From NCBI GenBank assembly GCA_024636475.1, contig JAGXHA010000014.1, positions 1-53,386 on the forward strand: a stretch of 53,386 nt of DNA, read 5' to 3'. Positions 45,101 to 53,386 of this stretch are shown in pieces (the stretch's first letter is position 1; each line of letters opens with the position of its first letter). The DNA comes from Roseobacter sp. GTDB taxonomy: Bacteria; Pseudomonadota; Alphaproteobacteria; Rhodobacterales; Rhodobacteraceae. Below the pieces are notes generated by a model. It saw only the letters and a program-made list of their open reading frames with translations. It had not been told where the DNA came from and searched no databases. The translations under genes were made by a program, and so were the position numbers.

Positions 45101-45119
45101 TTTTATACCATTTGGAAGA

Positions 45120-45527
45120 TCAGACGAGCGCCGCAAACAGCATGAGGACCGTTGCGGCAAAGCCGATGGCCCAGATGATGCTGCGATGCGGCCTTAGGCC
45201 AAAGGCGTAGGCTGGGATATAGGCAACGCGCGCCACAAGAAATATCCACGACAACACCGCTGTGTATCCTGTGCTCTGGTTCGAGAGGGTGATGACTGTG
45301 GCCGCGATGCCAAAAAGGATCAGTGCCTCGAACGTGTTGTCCATCGTGCGGCCAAGGCGGGCCGTCCTGTCTGACAGGCTTTTGCTGGGTTCACGATCGC
45401 GCGCCGACATGGTGTAGCCGGGTCCAAGTTCGAGATTTGCTGGGATTGCATAGAGCACATAAATCAACACCTGCAAAAGCGCTGCAAGGGTGAGGACCGT
45501 CAGTTCCGGTGTCATCGCAACATCCAT
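45120..45527 (-). CDS. MAPEG family membrane protein (second copy)
   Basis: Integral membrane protein of 135 residues with four hydrophobic segments, of the MAPEG family (relatives of microsomal glutathione S-transferase). It has RLGRTMDNTFEALILFG, the Arg/Asn-containing motif of the second helix region, and YIPAYAFGL. It starts 3 bases after its tandem paralogue's stop. Substrate unknown. Confidence 0.85.
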   Translation of the reverse strand: MDVAMTPELTVLTLAALLQVLIYVLYAIPANLELGPGYTMSARDREPSKSLSDRTARLGRTMDNTFEALILFGIAATVITLSNQSTGYTAVLSWIFLVARVAYIPAYAFGLRPHRSIIWAIGFAATVLMLFAALV

Positions 45528-45530
45528 TTT

Positions 45531-45914
45531 TCAGAGCGCCAGCAAGTACAGAATCGCAGTTGCGGCAAAACCGGCGAGCCAGACAAACGTCCTGACGACG
45601 GGAATGCCAAAAGCGTAGACTGGCAAGTAGACAATCCGGGCGATCAGAAATACCTGCGCGGCAAGAAGGGTTTCGGGGCTTGTCCGTTCTAGCATCACCA
45701 ATATCAGGATCGCCGGAGCAAAGAGCACCATGGCTGTGATCGAGTTGGACAAGGCACGCTTGAGCCTGGCTGTCATGCCACCAACGGTGCGAGTCTCATC
45801 CCGTGACGAAAGCAGATAGCCAAGGCTGAGTTGCTGCATGCCGCCCAAAACCTGAAGCAGGATCGTCAGCATAACCAGCAAGCCGTAGGCGGCGAGGATC
45901 GTTGTCTCTGTCAT
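45531..45914 (-). CDS. MAPEG family membrane protein (first copy)
   Basis: Protein of 127 residues with four membrane segments, clearly related to the next gene: RLKRALSNSITAMVLFAPAIL and YLPVYAFGIPVVR align with its partner's motifs. GAAAGGGC precedes the ATG. The pair is a tandem duplication sitting between sucB and lpdA, with no known link to the dehydrogenase complex. Confidence 0.85.
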   Translation of the reverse strand: MTETTILAAYGLLVMLTILLQVLGGMQQLSLGYLLSSRDETRTVGGMTARLKRALSNSITAMVLFAPAILILVMLERTSPETLLAAQVFLIARIVYLPVYAFGIPVVRTFVWLAGFAATAILYLLAL

Positions 45915-45936
45915 GATATGCCCTTTCAGGGAGGAT

Positions 45937-45962
45937 GATCGCGGGTACCTGTGCCCGCGATC
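45937..45962 (-). terminator. Hairpin directly after sucB
   Basis: A perfect 9-bp stem (45937-45945 with 45954-45962) with an eight-base loop begins 4 bases past the sucB stop. There is no T tract. Plausibly it stabilises the sucAB message 3' end or weakens read-through into the MAPEG genes. Confidence 0.45.
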
Positions 45963-45966
45963 TGGT

Positions 45967-47511
45967 TTACAGGTCCATCAGCAGGCGACGTGGGTCTTCC
46001 AGCGCTTCTTTGACGCGAACGAGGAAGGTCACGGCCCCCTTGCCATCCACGATACGGTGATCGTAGCTGAGTGCCAGATACATCATCGGGCGGATCACGA
46101 CCTGGCCGTTGATGGCCATGGGGCGATCCTGGATTTTGTGCATGCCCAAGATGCCTGATTGTGGCGGGTTCAGGATCGGCGAGGACATCAGCGAGCCGTA
46201 GACACCGCCGTTCGAGATGGTGAACGTGCCGCCTTGCATTTCCGCCATCGACAGCTTTCCGTCGCGGGCTTTGGCACCCATTTCGGCGATGGATTTCTCG
46301 ATGGTTGCAAAGGACATGTCCTGCGCGTCTTTGATCACAGGCACCACAAGACCTGTGGGTGTGCCTGCCGCGATGCCCATATTGACGTAGTTTTTATAGA
46401 CGACATCTGTGCCGTCGATTTCTGCGTTAACTTCTGGCACTTCATGCAGAGCGTGGATGCAGGCCTTGGTGAAGAAGGACATAAAGCCAAGCTTTACACC
46501 ATGTTTCTTCAAGAACAGGTCTTTGTATTCATCCCGAAGCGACATGATCTCGGTCATGTCCACCTCGTTATAGGTCGTCAGCATTGCCGCGGTGTTCTGG
46601 CTGTCTTTCAGACGGCGTGCGATGGTCTGGCGTAAGCGCGTCATCTTCACACGCTCTTCGCGTGATGCGTCTTGTGGGGCGGAGGGCGCGCGTGGCGCAG
46701 CAGCCGCGGCCGGGGCGGATGCAGGGGCAGATTTCCCTGCGGTGACTGCCTTGGCGACGTCTTCTTTCATCACGCGGCCATCACGGCCTGTTCCGGTGAC
46801 TTGATCGCGATTGATGCCAGCCTCGGCCATGGCTTTCTTGGCTGATGGCGCGTCTTCCGTGTCGCCGGAATTGGATCGGGATGGTGCGCCCTTGTCGTCG
46901 CCTTTGCCGCCCGCTTGTGCCGTTTTTTCTTGTGTGCCTTCGGTTGCAGAGGCACCGCTTCCACCTTCGCTGATGATGGCGAGTTTGGCATTTGCCTCGA
47001 CGGTAGACCCTTCTTCGAACAGGATCTTGGTCAATGTACCAGCGGAAGGTGCGGGCACTTCGACGCTTACCTTGTCGGTTTCAAGCTCGCACAGCATCTC
47101 GTCTGCCTCGACTTTATCGCCGACCTTCTTGAACCAGGTGCTAATGGTCGCCTCGGTTACGGATTCACCAAGCGTTGGGACCATCACATCTACAGTGTCT
47201 CCACCGCCTGATGCAGGCGCTTCGGCTTTGGATTCGGTCGCGGTTTTCTCTTCCTTAGCAGCAGGCTTGTCCCCGCTTTCAGAGATGTTGGCCAGCAGCG
47301 CATCGACGCCGACTGTTTCGCCTTCGGCGGCAACGATATCAGCCAAAGTGCCCGCAACGGGGCTGGGCACTTCGACCGTAACCTTGTCGGTTTCCAGTTC
47401 GCACAGCATTTCATCAACTGCGACGGCATCACCGGGTTTCTTGAACCAAGTCGCGACGGTCGCTTCGGTGACGGATTCGCCAAGGGTTGGCACGCGTACT
47501 TCGCTTGTCAT
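45967..47511 (-). CDS. sucB: Dihydrolipoyllysine succinyltransferase (E2 of 2-oxoglutarate dehydrogenase), two lipoyl domains
   Basis: E2 core enzyme of 514 residues. It has two lipoyl domains, with lipoylated lysines Lys43 and Lys147, each in the context ELETDKV. The E1/E3-binding domain (about 221-256, [13 protein letters not shown]) follows after a linker. An Ala/Pro-rich linker leads to the catalytic domain ending [17 protein letters not shown]. coli SucB has only one lipoyl domain; this length (about 100 more residues) reflects the duplication. The start overlaps the sucA stop by four bases. Confidence 0.95.
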   Translation of the reverse strand: MTSEVRVPTLGESVTEATVATWFKKPGDAVAVDEMLCELETDKVTVEVPSPVAGTLADIVAAEGETVGVDALLANISESGDKPAAKEEKTATESKAEAPASGGGDTVDVMVPTLGESVTEATISTWFKKVGDKVEADEMLCELETDKVSVEVPAPSAGTLTKILFEEGSTVEANAKLAIISEGGSGASATEGTQEKTAQAGGKGDDKGAPSRSNSGDTEDAPSAKKAMAEAGINRDQVTGTGRDGRVMKEDVAKAVTAGKSAPASAPAAAAAPRAPSAPQDASREERVKMTRLRQTIARRLKDSQNTAAMLTTYNEVDMTEIMSLRDEYKDLFLKKHGVKLGFMSFFTKACIHALHEVPEVNAEIDGTDVVYKNYVNMGIAAGTPTGLVVPVIKDAQDMSFATIEKSIAEMGAKARDGKLSMAEMQGGTFTISNGGVYGSLMSSPILNPPQSGILGMHKIQDRPMAINGQVVIRPMMYLALSYDHRIVDGKGAVTFLVRVKEALEDPRRLLMDL

Positions 47512-50477
47512 GATTTTGTTCCTTCGATGGTCAGCGCATCGTCAACGAGGGCTGCTTGTTGGGCTTTATGTTGAGAGGCAAGGCCTGTGGCAGGCGAGGC
47601 CGCTGTTGCGCGTCCCACATATACGGGGCGGGTGTGTTTGGCCTTGATCCGGCCCAGAACCCATTCGATATTGGGCTCGATAAACGTCCAAGCGCCTTGG
47701 TTCTTTGGTTCTTCCTGGCACCAGACCATTTCGGCATTTTTGAACCGCTCGAGTTCCTTGACCGCGGATTGCGCCGGGAAAGGGTAGAATTGTTCGAACC
47801 GGAGCAAATAGATGTCGTCGATCCCACGCGCGTCGCGCTCTTCAAGCAGATCATAGTAAACCTTGCCGGAACACATCACCACGCGCTTGATCTTATCGTC
47901 GGAAACCAGCTTGGTTTCTGAATTCCCATGCTCGGCATCGTCCCACAAAACGCGGTGAAAGCTTGAGCCTGTTGTAAACTCCTCGGTTTTGCTGACGGCC
48001 ATTTTGTGGCGCAGCAAAGACTTCGGGGTCATCAGCATCAGAGGCTTGCGATAGCTTCGGTGCAGCTGACGACGCAGCAGGTGGAAATAGTTTGCTGGCG
48101 TCGTGCAATTGGCAACGATCCAGTTATCACCCCCGCACATGGTCAGAAAACGCTCGAGCCGTGCGGAGGAGTGTTCAGGCCCTTGCCCTTCGTAGCCGTG
48201 GGGCATCAGGCAGACGAGGCCGGACATGCGCAGCCATTTGCTTTCACCGGAACTGATGAACTGGTCGAACATGATCTGTGCGCCGTTGGCAAAGTCACCG
48301 AACTGCGCCTCCCAAAGGGTCAGTGCGTTGGGTTCTGCCAGTGAATACCCATATTCAAAGCCCAAAACCGCATATTCCGATAGCATCGAGTCGATAACTT
48401 CGTATTCGGCCTGACCCTCGCGGATGTGGTTGAGCGGATAGAAGCGGTCTTCGTTTTCCTGATTGATCAGCGCGGAATGCCGTTGCGAGAACGTACCGCG
48501 TGCGGAATCCTGCCCCGAGAGGCGTACTTTATAGCCTTCGGTTAAAAGCGAGCCAAAGGCTAAAGCCTCGGCTGTGGCCCAATCGAAACCTTTGCCGGAC
48601 TTGAACATTTCAGCCTTGGCTTCCAGCAACCGGTTCACGGTTTTGTGGATGGGGAAGTTTTCGGGGGCCATCGTCATGGCCTTGCCGACTTCGGCCATGG
48701 TTTCGGGGGCAATGGCGGTCTTGCCGCGCTGGTATTTCTTTTCCTTGGCCTTATCGAGGTGTGACCACTTGCCATCCAGCCAATCGGCTTTGTTGGGGCG
48801 GTATTCTTTGCCAGCCTCGAATTCCGCGTTCATTTTCTCTTGAAACGCGGCTTTCATATCCTCGATCTCCCCATCGGGGATCAAACCGTCTTTGACAAGA
48901 CGATCCGTATAAAGTGTCAGGGTGGTCTTTTGTTTCTTGATCTTCTGGTACATCACCGGGTTGGTGAACATCGGCTCGTCGCCTTCATTATGACCAAAGC
49001 GGCGGTAACAGATGATGTCCAAAACCACGTCTTTATGGAACTTCTGGCGGAATTCCGTGGCCACGCGCGCGGCGTGAACCACCGCTTCGGGATCGTCGCC
49101 GTTTACGTGGAAAATAGGGGCCTCGACCACAAGCGCGTTATCCGTGGGGTAGGGGCTTGAGCGGCTGAAATGCGGCGCAGTGGTAAAACCGATCTGGTTG
49201 TTCACCACGATGTGCATGGTCCCGCCAGTACGGTGGCCGCGCAGGCCGGATAGGGCGAAACACTCTGCGACCACACCTTGGCCCGCAAACGCTGCATCGC
49301 CGTGCAGCAAGATGGGCATGACCTTGATCCTGCTGGGATCGTTCAACTGGTCTTGCTTGGCGCGTACCTTGCCCAATACGACGGGGTTCACAGCCTCAAG
49401 GTGGGAAGGGTTGGCGGTCAGTGACAAATGCACGGTATTGCCATCGAATTCACGGTCTGACGACGCACCAAGATGATACTTTACATCACCGGATCCGTCG
49501 ACTTCTTCAGGCTTGAAGCTGCCCCCCTGAAATTCGTTGAAGATCGCGCGATAGGGCTTTTGCATCACATTGGCCAGCACCGACAAGCGGCCCCGATGGG
49601 GCATGCCGATGACGATGTCTTGGACGCCAAGTTGCCCGCCGCGTTTGATGATCTGCTCCATCGCGGTGATAAGAGATTCACCACCGTCAAGGCCGAACCG
49701 CTTTGTCCCCATGTATTTGACGTGCAGGAATTTTTCGAAACCTTCGGCCTCGACCAGTTTATTCAGGATCGCTTTGCGGCCGTTCTGGGTGAACTGGATT
49801 TCCTTGCCGTAGCCTTCAATCCGCTCTTTCAGCCAGGCAGCTTCTTCGGGGTTTGAGATGTGCATGTATTGCAGCGCGAAGGTGCCGCAATAGGTGCGTT
49901 TCACGATATCAACGATCTGCTTCATCGTTGCAATCTGCAAACCCAGAACGTTGTCGATGAAAATCGGGCGATCCATGTCCTCGGGGCCAAAGCCGTAAGA
50001 GTCCGGGCTAAGCTCTGGCTGGCCACCGGTGTCACGCATGCCTAGTGGATCAAGATCAGCCGCCAAGTGACCGCGAATCCGGTAGGCACGGATCAGCATC
50101 AAGGCGCGAATGCTGTCCAGAACAGCGCGCTGCACCTGTGCATCCGAAAGCTCGATTCCCTTTGATTTAGCTTGTTCGACAATCTTTTGACCGGCGGCCT
50201 TGGTTTCAGCCGGGGCGGGCCATTGTCCGGTCAATGCCGATGTCAGATCATCCTGCGGCATTGGCGGCCAGTCGCTGCGTGCCCATGAAGGGCCGGCAGC
50301 CTCGGCTTTTACGTCTTCGCTGTCATCGTCCATCGCCTTGAAGAACGCCTGCCATGAATCATCGACCGCGTTCGGATCATTGGCATAGCGCGCATACATC
50401 GATTCTAGATACGTGCTGTTCTGCCCCTCAAGAAACGAAGAATCGTGGAACTGTTCGTTGGCTGGTTGGTCTGTCAT
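47508..50477 (-). CDS. sucA: 2-oxoglutarate dehydrogenase E1 component
   Basis: Thiamine-diphosphate enzyme of 989 residues that decarboxylates 2-oxoglutarate and passes the succinyl group to SucB. It has the N-terminal E2-binding helix with [18 protein letters not shown]. The ThDP site [13 protein letters not shown] and NNQIGFTT are present, and the C-terminal transketolase-like domain includes [19 protein letters not shown]. Complete length. It is downstream of sucD with a GC-rich hairpin between them, and coupled to sucB. Confidence 0.96.
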   Translation of the reverse strand: MTDQPANEQFHDSSFLEGQNSTYLESMYARYANDPNAVDDSWQAFFKAMDDDSEDVKAEAAGPSWARSDWPPMPQDDLTSALTGQWPAPAETKAAGQKIVEQAKSKGIELSDAQVQRAVLDSIRALMLIRAYRIRGHLAADLDPLGMRDTGGQPELSPDSYGFGPEDMDRPIFIDNVLGLQIATMKQIVDIVKRTYCGTFALQYMHISNPEEAAWLKERIEGYGKEIQFTQNGRKAILNKLVEAEGFEKFLHVKYMGTKRFGLDGGESLITAMEQIIKRGGQLGVQDIVIGMPHRGRLSVLANVMQKPYRAIFNEFQGGSFKPEEVDGSGDVKYHLGASSDREFDGNTVHLSLTANPSHLEAVNPVVLGKVRAKQDQLNDPSRIKVMPILLHGDAAFAGQGVVAECFALSGLRGHRTGGTMHIVVNNQIGFTTAPHFSRSSPYPTDNALVVEAPIFHVNGDDPEAVVHAARVATEFRQKFHKDVVLDIICYRRFGHNEGDEPMFTNPVMYQKIKKQKTTLTLYTDRLVKDGLIPDGEIEDMKAAFQEKMNAEFEAGKEYRPNKADWLDGKWSHLDKAKEKKYQRGKTAIAPETMAEVGKAMTMAPENFPIHKTVNRLLEAKAEMFKSGKGFDWATAEALAFGSLLTEGYKVRLSGQDSARGTFSQRHSALINQENEDRFYPLNHIREGQAEYEVIDSMLSEYAVLGFEYGYSLAEPNALTLWEAQFGDFANGAQIMFDQFISSGESKWLRMSGLVCLMPHGYEGQGPEHSSARLERFLTMCGGDNWIVANCTTPANYFHLLRRQLHRSYRKPLMLMTPKSLLRHKMAVSKTEEFTTGSSFHRVLWDDAEHGNSETKLVSDDKIKRVVMCSGKVYYDLLEERDARGIDDIYLLRFEQFYPFPAQSAVKELERFKNAEMVWCQEEPKNQGAWTFIEPNIEWVLGRIKAKHTRPVYVGRATAASPATGLASQHKAQQAALVDDALTIEGTKS

Positions 50478-50517
50478 GGCGATACCTCTGATGAGAACGC
50501 GTCGGTTTGATTGATCT

Positions 50518-50546
50518 GGTCAGGCGGGGCGTATCCCGGCCTGACC
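50518..50546 (-). terminator. Hairpin between sucD and sucA
   Basis: A perfect 8-bp stem GGTCAGGC/GCCTGACC (50518-50525 with 50539-50546) with further G-C pairing inside starts 7 bases past the sucD stop. No T tract follows. It may be an mRNA processing or attenuation point within the suc cluster. Confidence 0.4.
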
Positions 50547-50553
50547 GAGGGGC

Positions 50554-51441
50554 TTAGCCCTTGTTGATAGCCTCTTGCATAGCTTCGCCCAAAGTTGCGG
50601 GGCTGTCTGCTACAACGATTCCGGCAGCTTTCATGGCTTCGATCTTGCTTTCCGCGTCGCCTTTGCCACCGGCAACGATGGCACCTGCGTGACCCATGCG
50701 GCGACCGGGAGGGGCGGTACGGCCGGCGATGAAACCGGCTGTTGGCTTCCAACGGCCTTTTTTCTTCTCATCGGCCAGGAACTGTGCCGCTTCTTCTTCA
50801 GCGGAGCCGCCGATCTCGCCGATCATGATGATCGACTGGGTTTCGGGATCGGCCAGGAACATCTCGAGAATGTCGATATGCTCGGACCCTTTGATGGGGT
50901 CGCCGCCGATGCCAACCGCGGTTGATTGGCCAAGCCCAAGGTCAGATGTCTGCTTCACGGCTTCGTAGGTAAGTGTGCCCGAACGCGAGACAACCCCGCA
51001 GCTGCCGCGCTTGTGGATGTGACCGGGCATGATGCCGATCTTGCAGGCGTCGGGCGTGATGACGCCGGGGCAGTTTGGCCCGATCAGGCGCGATTTCGAT
51101 CCATCCAGCGCACGCTTGACGCGCATCATGTCCAGCACCGGGATGCCTTCGGTGATGCAGATGATCAGTTCCATTTCGGCGTCGATCGCCTCGAGGATGG
51201 AATCCGCAGCAAAGGGAGGCGGCACGTAGATCACGGTCGCGTTGGCTTCGGTCACGTGACGCGCTTCATGGACAGAGTTGAAAACGGGCAGGTCCAGATG
51301 GGTTTGGCCACCTTTTCCGGGTGTCACACCGCCAACCATTTTGGTGCCGTAAGCGACAGCCTGCTCGGTGTGGAACGTGCCTTGGGACCCTGTTAGGCCT
51401 TGACAGATGACTTTGGTATTTTCGTCGACAAGTACGGCCAT
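50554..51441 (-). CDS. sucD: Succinate-CoA ligase, alpha subunit
   Basis: TCA-cycle enzyme subunit of 295 residues. It has a CoA-binding Rossmann fold ([15 protein letters not shown]), the GPNCPGVI loop, and the phosphorylated His251 in [11 protein letters not shown]. It works with SucC, from which it is separated by a small secreted-protein gene and a 136-base gap. Normal length. Confidence 0.96.
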   Translation of the reverse strand: MAVLVDENTKVICQGLTGSQGTFHTEQAVAYGTKMVGGVTPGKGGQTHLDLPVFNSVHEARHVTEANATVIYVPPPFAADSILEAIDAEMELIICITEGIPVLDMMRVKRALDGSKSRLIGPNCPGVITPDACKIGIMPGHIHKRGSCGVVSRSGTLTYEAVKQTSDLGLGQSTAVGIGGDPIKGSEHIDILEMFLADPETQSIIMIGEIGGSAEEEAAQFLADEKKKGRWKPTAGFIAGRTAPPGRRMGHAGAIVAGGKGDAESKIEAMKAAGIVVADSPATLGEAMQEAINKG

Positions 51442-51577
51442 TGGTATTTCCTATCTGTGGTTCGTGGTGCTGAAACGTCAGCGTTATTATCTGAAAGAGG
51501 CTTGGCCTCTCGGTGTCTGGGTTTGCCTTAGGTTGCGCCCGCGTTCGGCGGCAACAAGACAGCATGAGGTATGTCAA

Positions 51578-52105
51578 TCACGGTTGCACCCGCTCTTTCC
51601 AATTGGTGAAAAGGCGATCGACAGCCATAAATGTCTGACCGTCACGCAAGCCCACATGAACAATTGCGACGCGGTTGCGCGGCAACGCGCGGCCCTCAAT
51701 CAACGCAGTCTCTGGCAGTGGTGTATGTGTTTCGGGAAGTTCGGTCTGAGATCCGAAGATCGGCGGCGTTGCCATTTGAACGCGCAAGGCGTCGATGGCT
51801 TTGTCGGTATGATCGCCGTCAAAGGCCACTTCACAACGCCGTTCGACCCCAAGCGGGGGCTTGAAATCGACAGGCTCAAGCGACACATCCCAAAACGTCA
51901 GAGCAAATGGCAAAGGTGCAGTAGTCGCCTGTTCCATGTTGGCGCGCATACGATCCGCCGTCAGGCCTGCCTTGAAACACCACGCGTTGAACGTAGAGAT
52001 TGCATCATTCGCGGCAGTTGCCGTCGTTGCATGGGCTGCGACGGGCATCGCCAAAGCGATACCCGTTGCGATCGTCATCCACATGCGTCGAAGGCGTTGC
52101 GTCAT
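51578..52105 (-). CDS. Uncharacterised secreted protein between sucC and sucD
   Basis: Protein of 175 residues that I do not recognise. A signal peptide covers about 1-26 (AAHA-TT). The mature part has two cysteines, Cys43 (NAWCFKAG) and Cys91 (ERRCEVAF), which could form a disulfide, and an alpha/beta pattern with no known catalytic motif. The start lies five bases past the sucC stop, and its Shine-Dalgarno AAGGG overlaps the end of sucC, so it is translated in coupling with sucC. A 136-base gap separates it from sucD. Confidence 0.7.
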   Translation of the reverse strand: MTQRLRRMWMTIATGIALAMPVAAHATTATAANDAISTFNAWCFKAGLTADRMRANMEQATTAPLPFALTFWDVSLEPVDFKPPLGVERRCEVAFDGDHTDKAIDALRVQMATPPIFGSQTELPETHTPLPETALIEGRALPRNRVAIVHVGLRDGQTFMAVDRLFTNWKERVQP

Positions 52106-52110
52106 CGCGT

Positions 52111-53304
52111 TTAACCCTTAACGGCTTTCACGATTTTCTGCGCGCCGTCTTTCAGGTCATCCGCTGCGATTACGTCAAGACCGGAGTTGTTGATGATGGC
52201 CTTGCCCTCGGCAACGTTCGTCCCCTCAAGGCGCACAACAAGCGGCACTTTCAGGCCAACTTCTTTTACGGCAGCGACAACACCTTCTGCAATCACATCG
52301 CAGCGCATTATGCCGCCGAAGATGTTCACCAAAATGCCTTTGACCTGCGGATCAGAGGTGATGATTTTGAACGCTTCGGTCACTTTTTCCTTGGTGGCAC
52401 CGCCCCCTACGTCAAGGAAGTTTGCAGGCTCGGCACCGTAAAGTTTGATAATGTCCATCGTGGCCATCGCGAGGCCGGCACCGTTTACCATGCAGCCGAT
52501 TTCACCGTCCAGCGCGATATAGTTCAGGTCGTACTTGGACGCCTCAAGCTCTTTTGCATCTTCTTCGGTAGTGTCGCGCAGTTCTGCGATATCACCGTGG
52601 CGGTATATGGCGTTGCCGTCAAAGCTGACCTTGGCATCAAGAACCTTCAGATCGCCGCTGTCTGTTACGATCAGGGGGTTGATCTCAAGCATCTCCATGT
52701 CTTTTTCAAGGAAGGCTTTGTAAAGCTGACCCATCAAGGTCACGCATTGTTTGACCTGCTTGCCTTCAAGGCCCAGCGTGAATGCGATGCGGCGGCCGTG
52801 AAAGGCTTGATAGCCGGTGGCCGGGTCAACAGAAAAGCTGATGATCTTTTCGGGGGTCGACGCAGCGACTTCTTCGATGTCCATGCCGCCTTCGGTGGAG
52901 CAGACAAATCCGACCCGAGCCGTTTGACGGTCGACCAGCAGGGCGAGATAGAGTTCGGTCTCAATCCCCGAGCCGTCTTCGATGTAGACGCGGTTGACCC
53001 GCTTGCCCGCGGGGCCAGTCTGATGCGTAACCAATGTGCGGCCCAGCATTTTCTTGGTTTCCTGCGCGGCCTCTTCGACCGATTTTGTCAGGCGCACGCC
53101 GCCCTTGTCGCCTGCGTCGGCTTCTTTGAATGAACCCTTGCCGCGTCCACCTGCGTGGATCTGCGCCTTGACCACCCAAAGTGGCCCGTCCATCTCGCCA
53201 GCGGCATTTTTTGCGTCTTCAGCTTTCAGTACGACACGGCCGTCGGATACTGGCGCGCCGTAGCTGCGCAAAAGGGCTTTCGCCTGATATTCGTGGATGT
53301 TCAT
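52111..53304 (-). CDS. sucC: Succinate-CoA ligase, ADP/GDP-forming, beta subunit
   Basis: ATP-grasp subunit of 397 residues. The N-terminal [16 protein letters not shown] is the family signature, HAGGRGKG is the nucleotide-binding loop, and LEINPLIV and [14 protein letters not shown] with RLEGTN are the conserved C-terminal motifs. It is first in the suc cluster (sucC-orf-sucD-sucA-sucB-MAPEG-MAPEG-lpdA). A tight hairpin precedes the start codon. Confidence 0.96.
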   Translation of the reverse strand: MNIHEYQAKALLRSYGAPVSDGRVVLKAEDAKNAAGEMDGPLWVVKAQIHAGGRGKGSFKEADAGDKGGVRLTKSVEEAAQETKKMLGRTLVTHQTGPAGKRVNRVYIEDGSGIETELYLALLVDRQTARVGFVCSTEGGMDIEEVAASTPEKIISFSVDPATGYQAFHGRRIAFTLGLEGKQVKQCVTLMGQLYKAFLEKDMEMLEINPLIVTDSGDLKVLDAKVSFDGNAIYRHGDIAELRDTTEEDAKELEASKYDLNYIALDGEIGCMVNGAGLAMATMDIIKLYGAEPANFLDVGGGATKEKVTEAFKIITSDPQVKGILVNIFGGIMRCDVIAEGVVAAVKEVGLKVPLVVRLEGTNVAEGKAIINNSGLDVIAADDLKDGAQKIVKAVKG

Positions 53305-53305
53305 G

Positions 53306-53324
53306 AAAAACGGTCCCGTTTTTT
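53306..53324 (-). promoter_or_regulatory. Inverted repeat just upstream of the sucC start codon
   Basis: Arms AAAAACGG and CCGTTTTT (53306-53313, 53316-53323) would form a small hairpin in the sucC mRNA ending one base before AUG, with the GGGA Shine-Dalgarno in or next to the loop. It could present or mask the ribosome site. Confidence 0.35.
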
Positions 53325-53386
53325 GTTCCAGTCAAATCGCGGTATACGATTGAGTCTTGATACTCGGTAAACAGTTTTTCTGAGAA

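Noticed and set aside
52000..53133. Plus-strand frame of 377 codons
   Set aside because: Antisense to sucC and its coupled downstream gene.
1..53386. CRISPR arrays, insertion sequences or prophage
   Set aside because: No regularly spaced direct repeats, transposase or phage-structural genes seen; the single beta-helix protein is not enough to call a phage tail spike.

Overview
The window looks like chromosomal core sequence from a marine alphaproteobacterium of the Roseobacter group (Rhodobacterales). The evidence is gene content and order: class I lysyl-tRNA synthetase, an NDUFS4-like complex I subunit, the 'antifreeze'-type small protein, the tlpA/argH/lysA/TIGR02302/ftsEX neighbourhood, and an odhB with two lipoyl domains. 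Base composition is moderate GC by eye. I see no insertion sequence, prophage, CRISPR array or rRNA. The only tRNA is tRNA-Sec.

Layout. 1-1.9 kb: end of an NMT1-type ABC uptake operon. 1.9-5.3 kb: L,D-transpeptidase, cold-shock protein, EttA and a MOSC protein. 5.5-7.6 kb: universal stress protein plus an AGCS symporter, behind a possible FNR-type site. 7.6-13.2 kb: nadD, EamA transporter, Tat-exported PBP4-type peptidase, TerB-like protein, lysS and a DUF4864 protein. 13.4-16 kb: a beta-helix protein gene and a convergent secreted-protein gene that appear fused tail to tail by a deletion, then a PLDc_N protein. 16-20.2 kb: uvrB, a small 'antifreeze' family protein, the NDUFS4-like protein and MYG1.

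20.3-25.9 kb is the most interesting part. selA, selB and selC (tRNA-Sec) are followed by a two-gene unit: a protein with an N-terminal thioredoxin-like domain and a large C-terminal domain of unknown function, then a selenoprotein with a UGSC motif. The selenoprotein gene has an in-frame TGA at 25657-25659 followed by a SECIS-like hairpin, and naive gene calling splits it in two. An intrinsic terminator closes the unit. The selenocysteine-making genes and the selenoprotein that uses them are therefore together, apart from selD, which is not in the window.

25.9-31 kb: amino-sugar catabolism (nagA and a BadF-type kinase) diverges from the Entner-Doudoroff genes edd-eda across a perfect LacI-type palindrome. 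A winged-helix regulator follows. 31-43.6 kb: LpxR-like protein, Hint-domain protein, TlpA, argH, two tiny lipoproteins, DUF2834, lysA, the large TIGR02302 membrane protein, a zinc-ribbon membrane protein, ftsE-ftsX and a PlsC-type acyltransferase. 43.6-53.3 kb, all on the minus strand: the 2-oxoglutarate dehydrogenase/succinyl-CoA synthetase cluster sucC-orf-sucD-sucA-sucB-(two MAPEG genes)-lpdA. An uncharacterised secreted protein is translationally coupled to sucC.

No gene-free stretch exceeds 300 bases; the largest, 2855-3135, is the leader of the cold-shock gene plus the 3' side of ettA.
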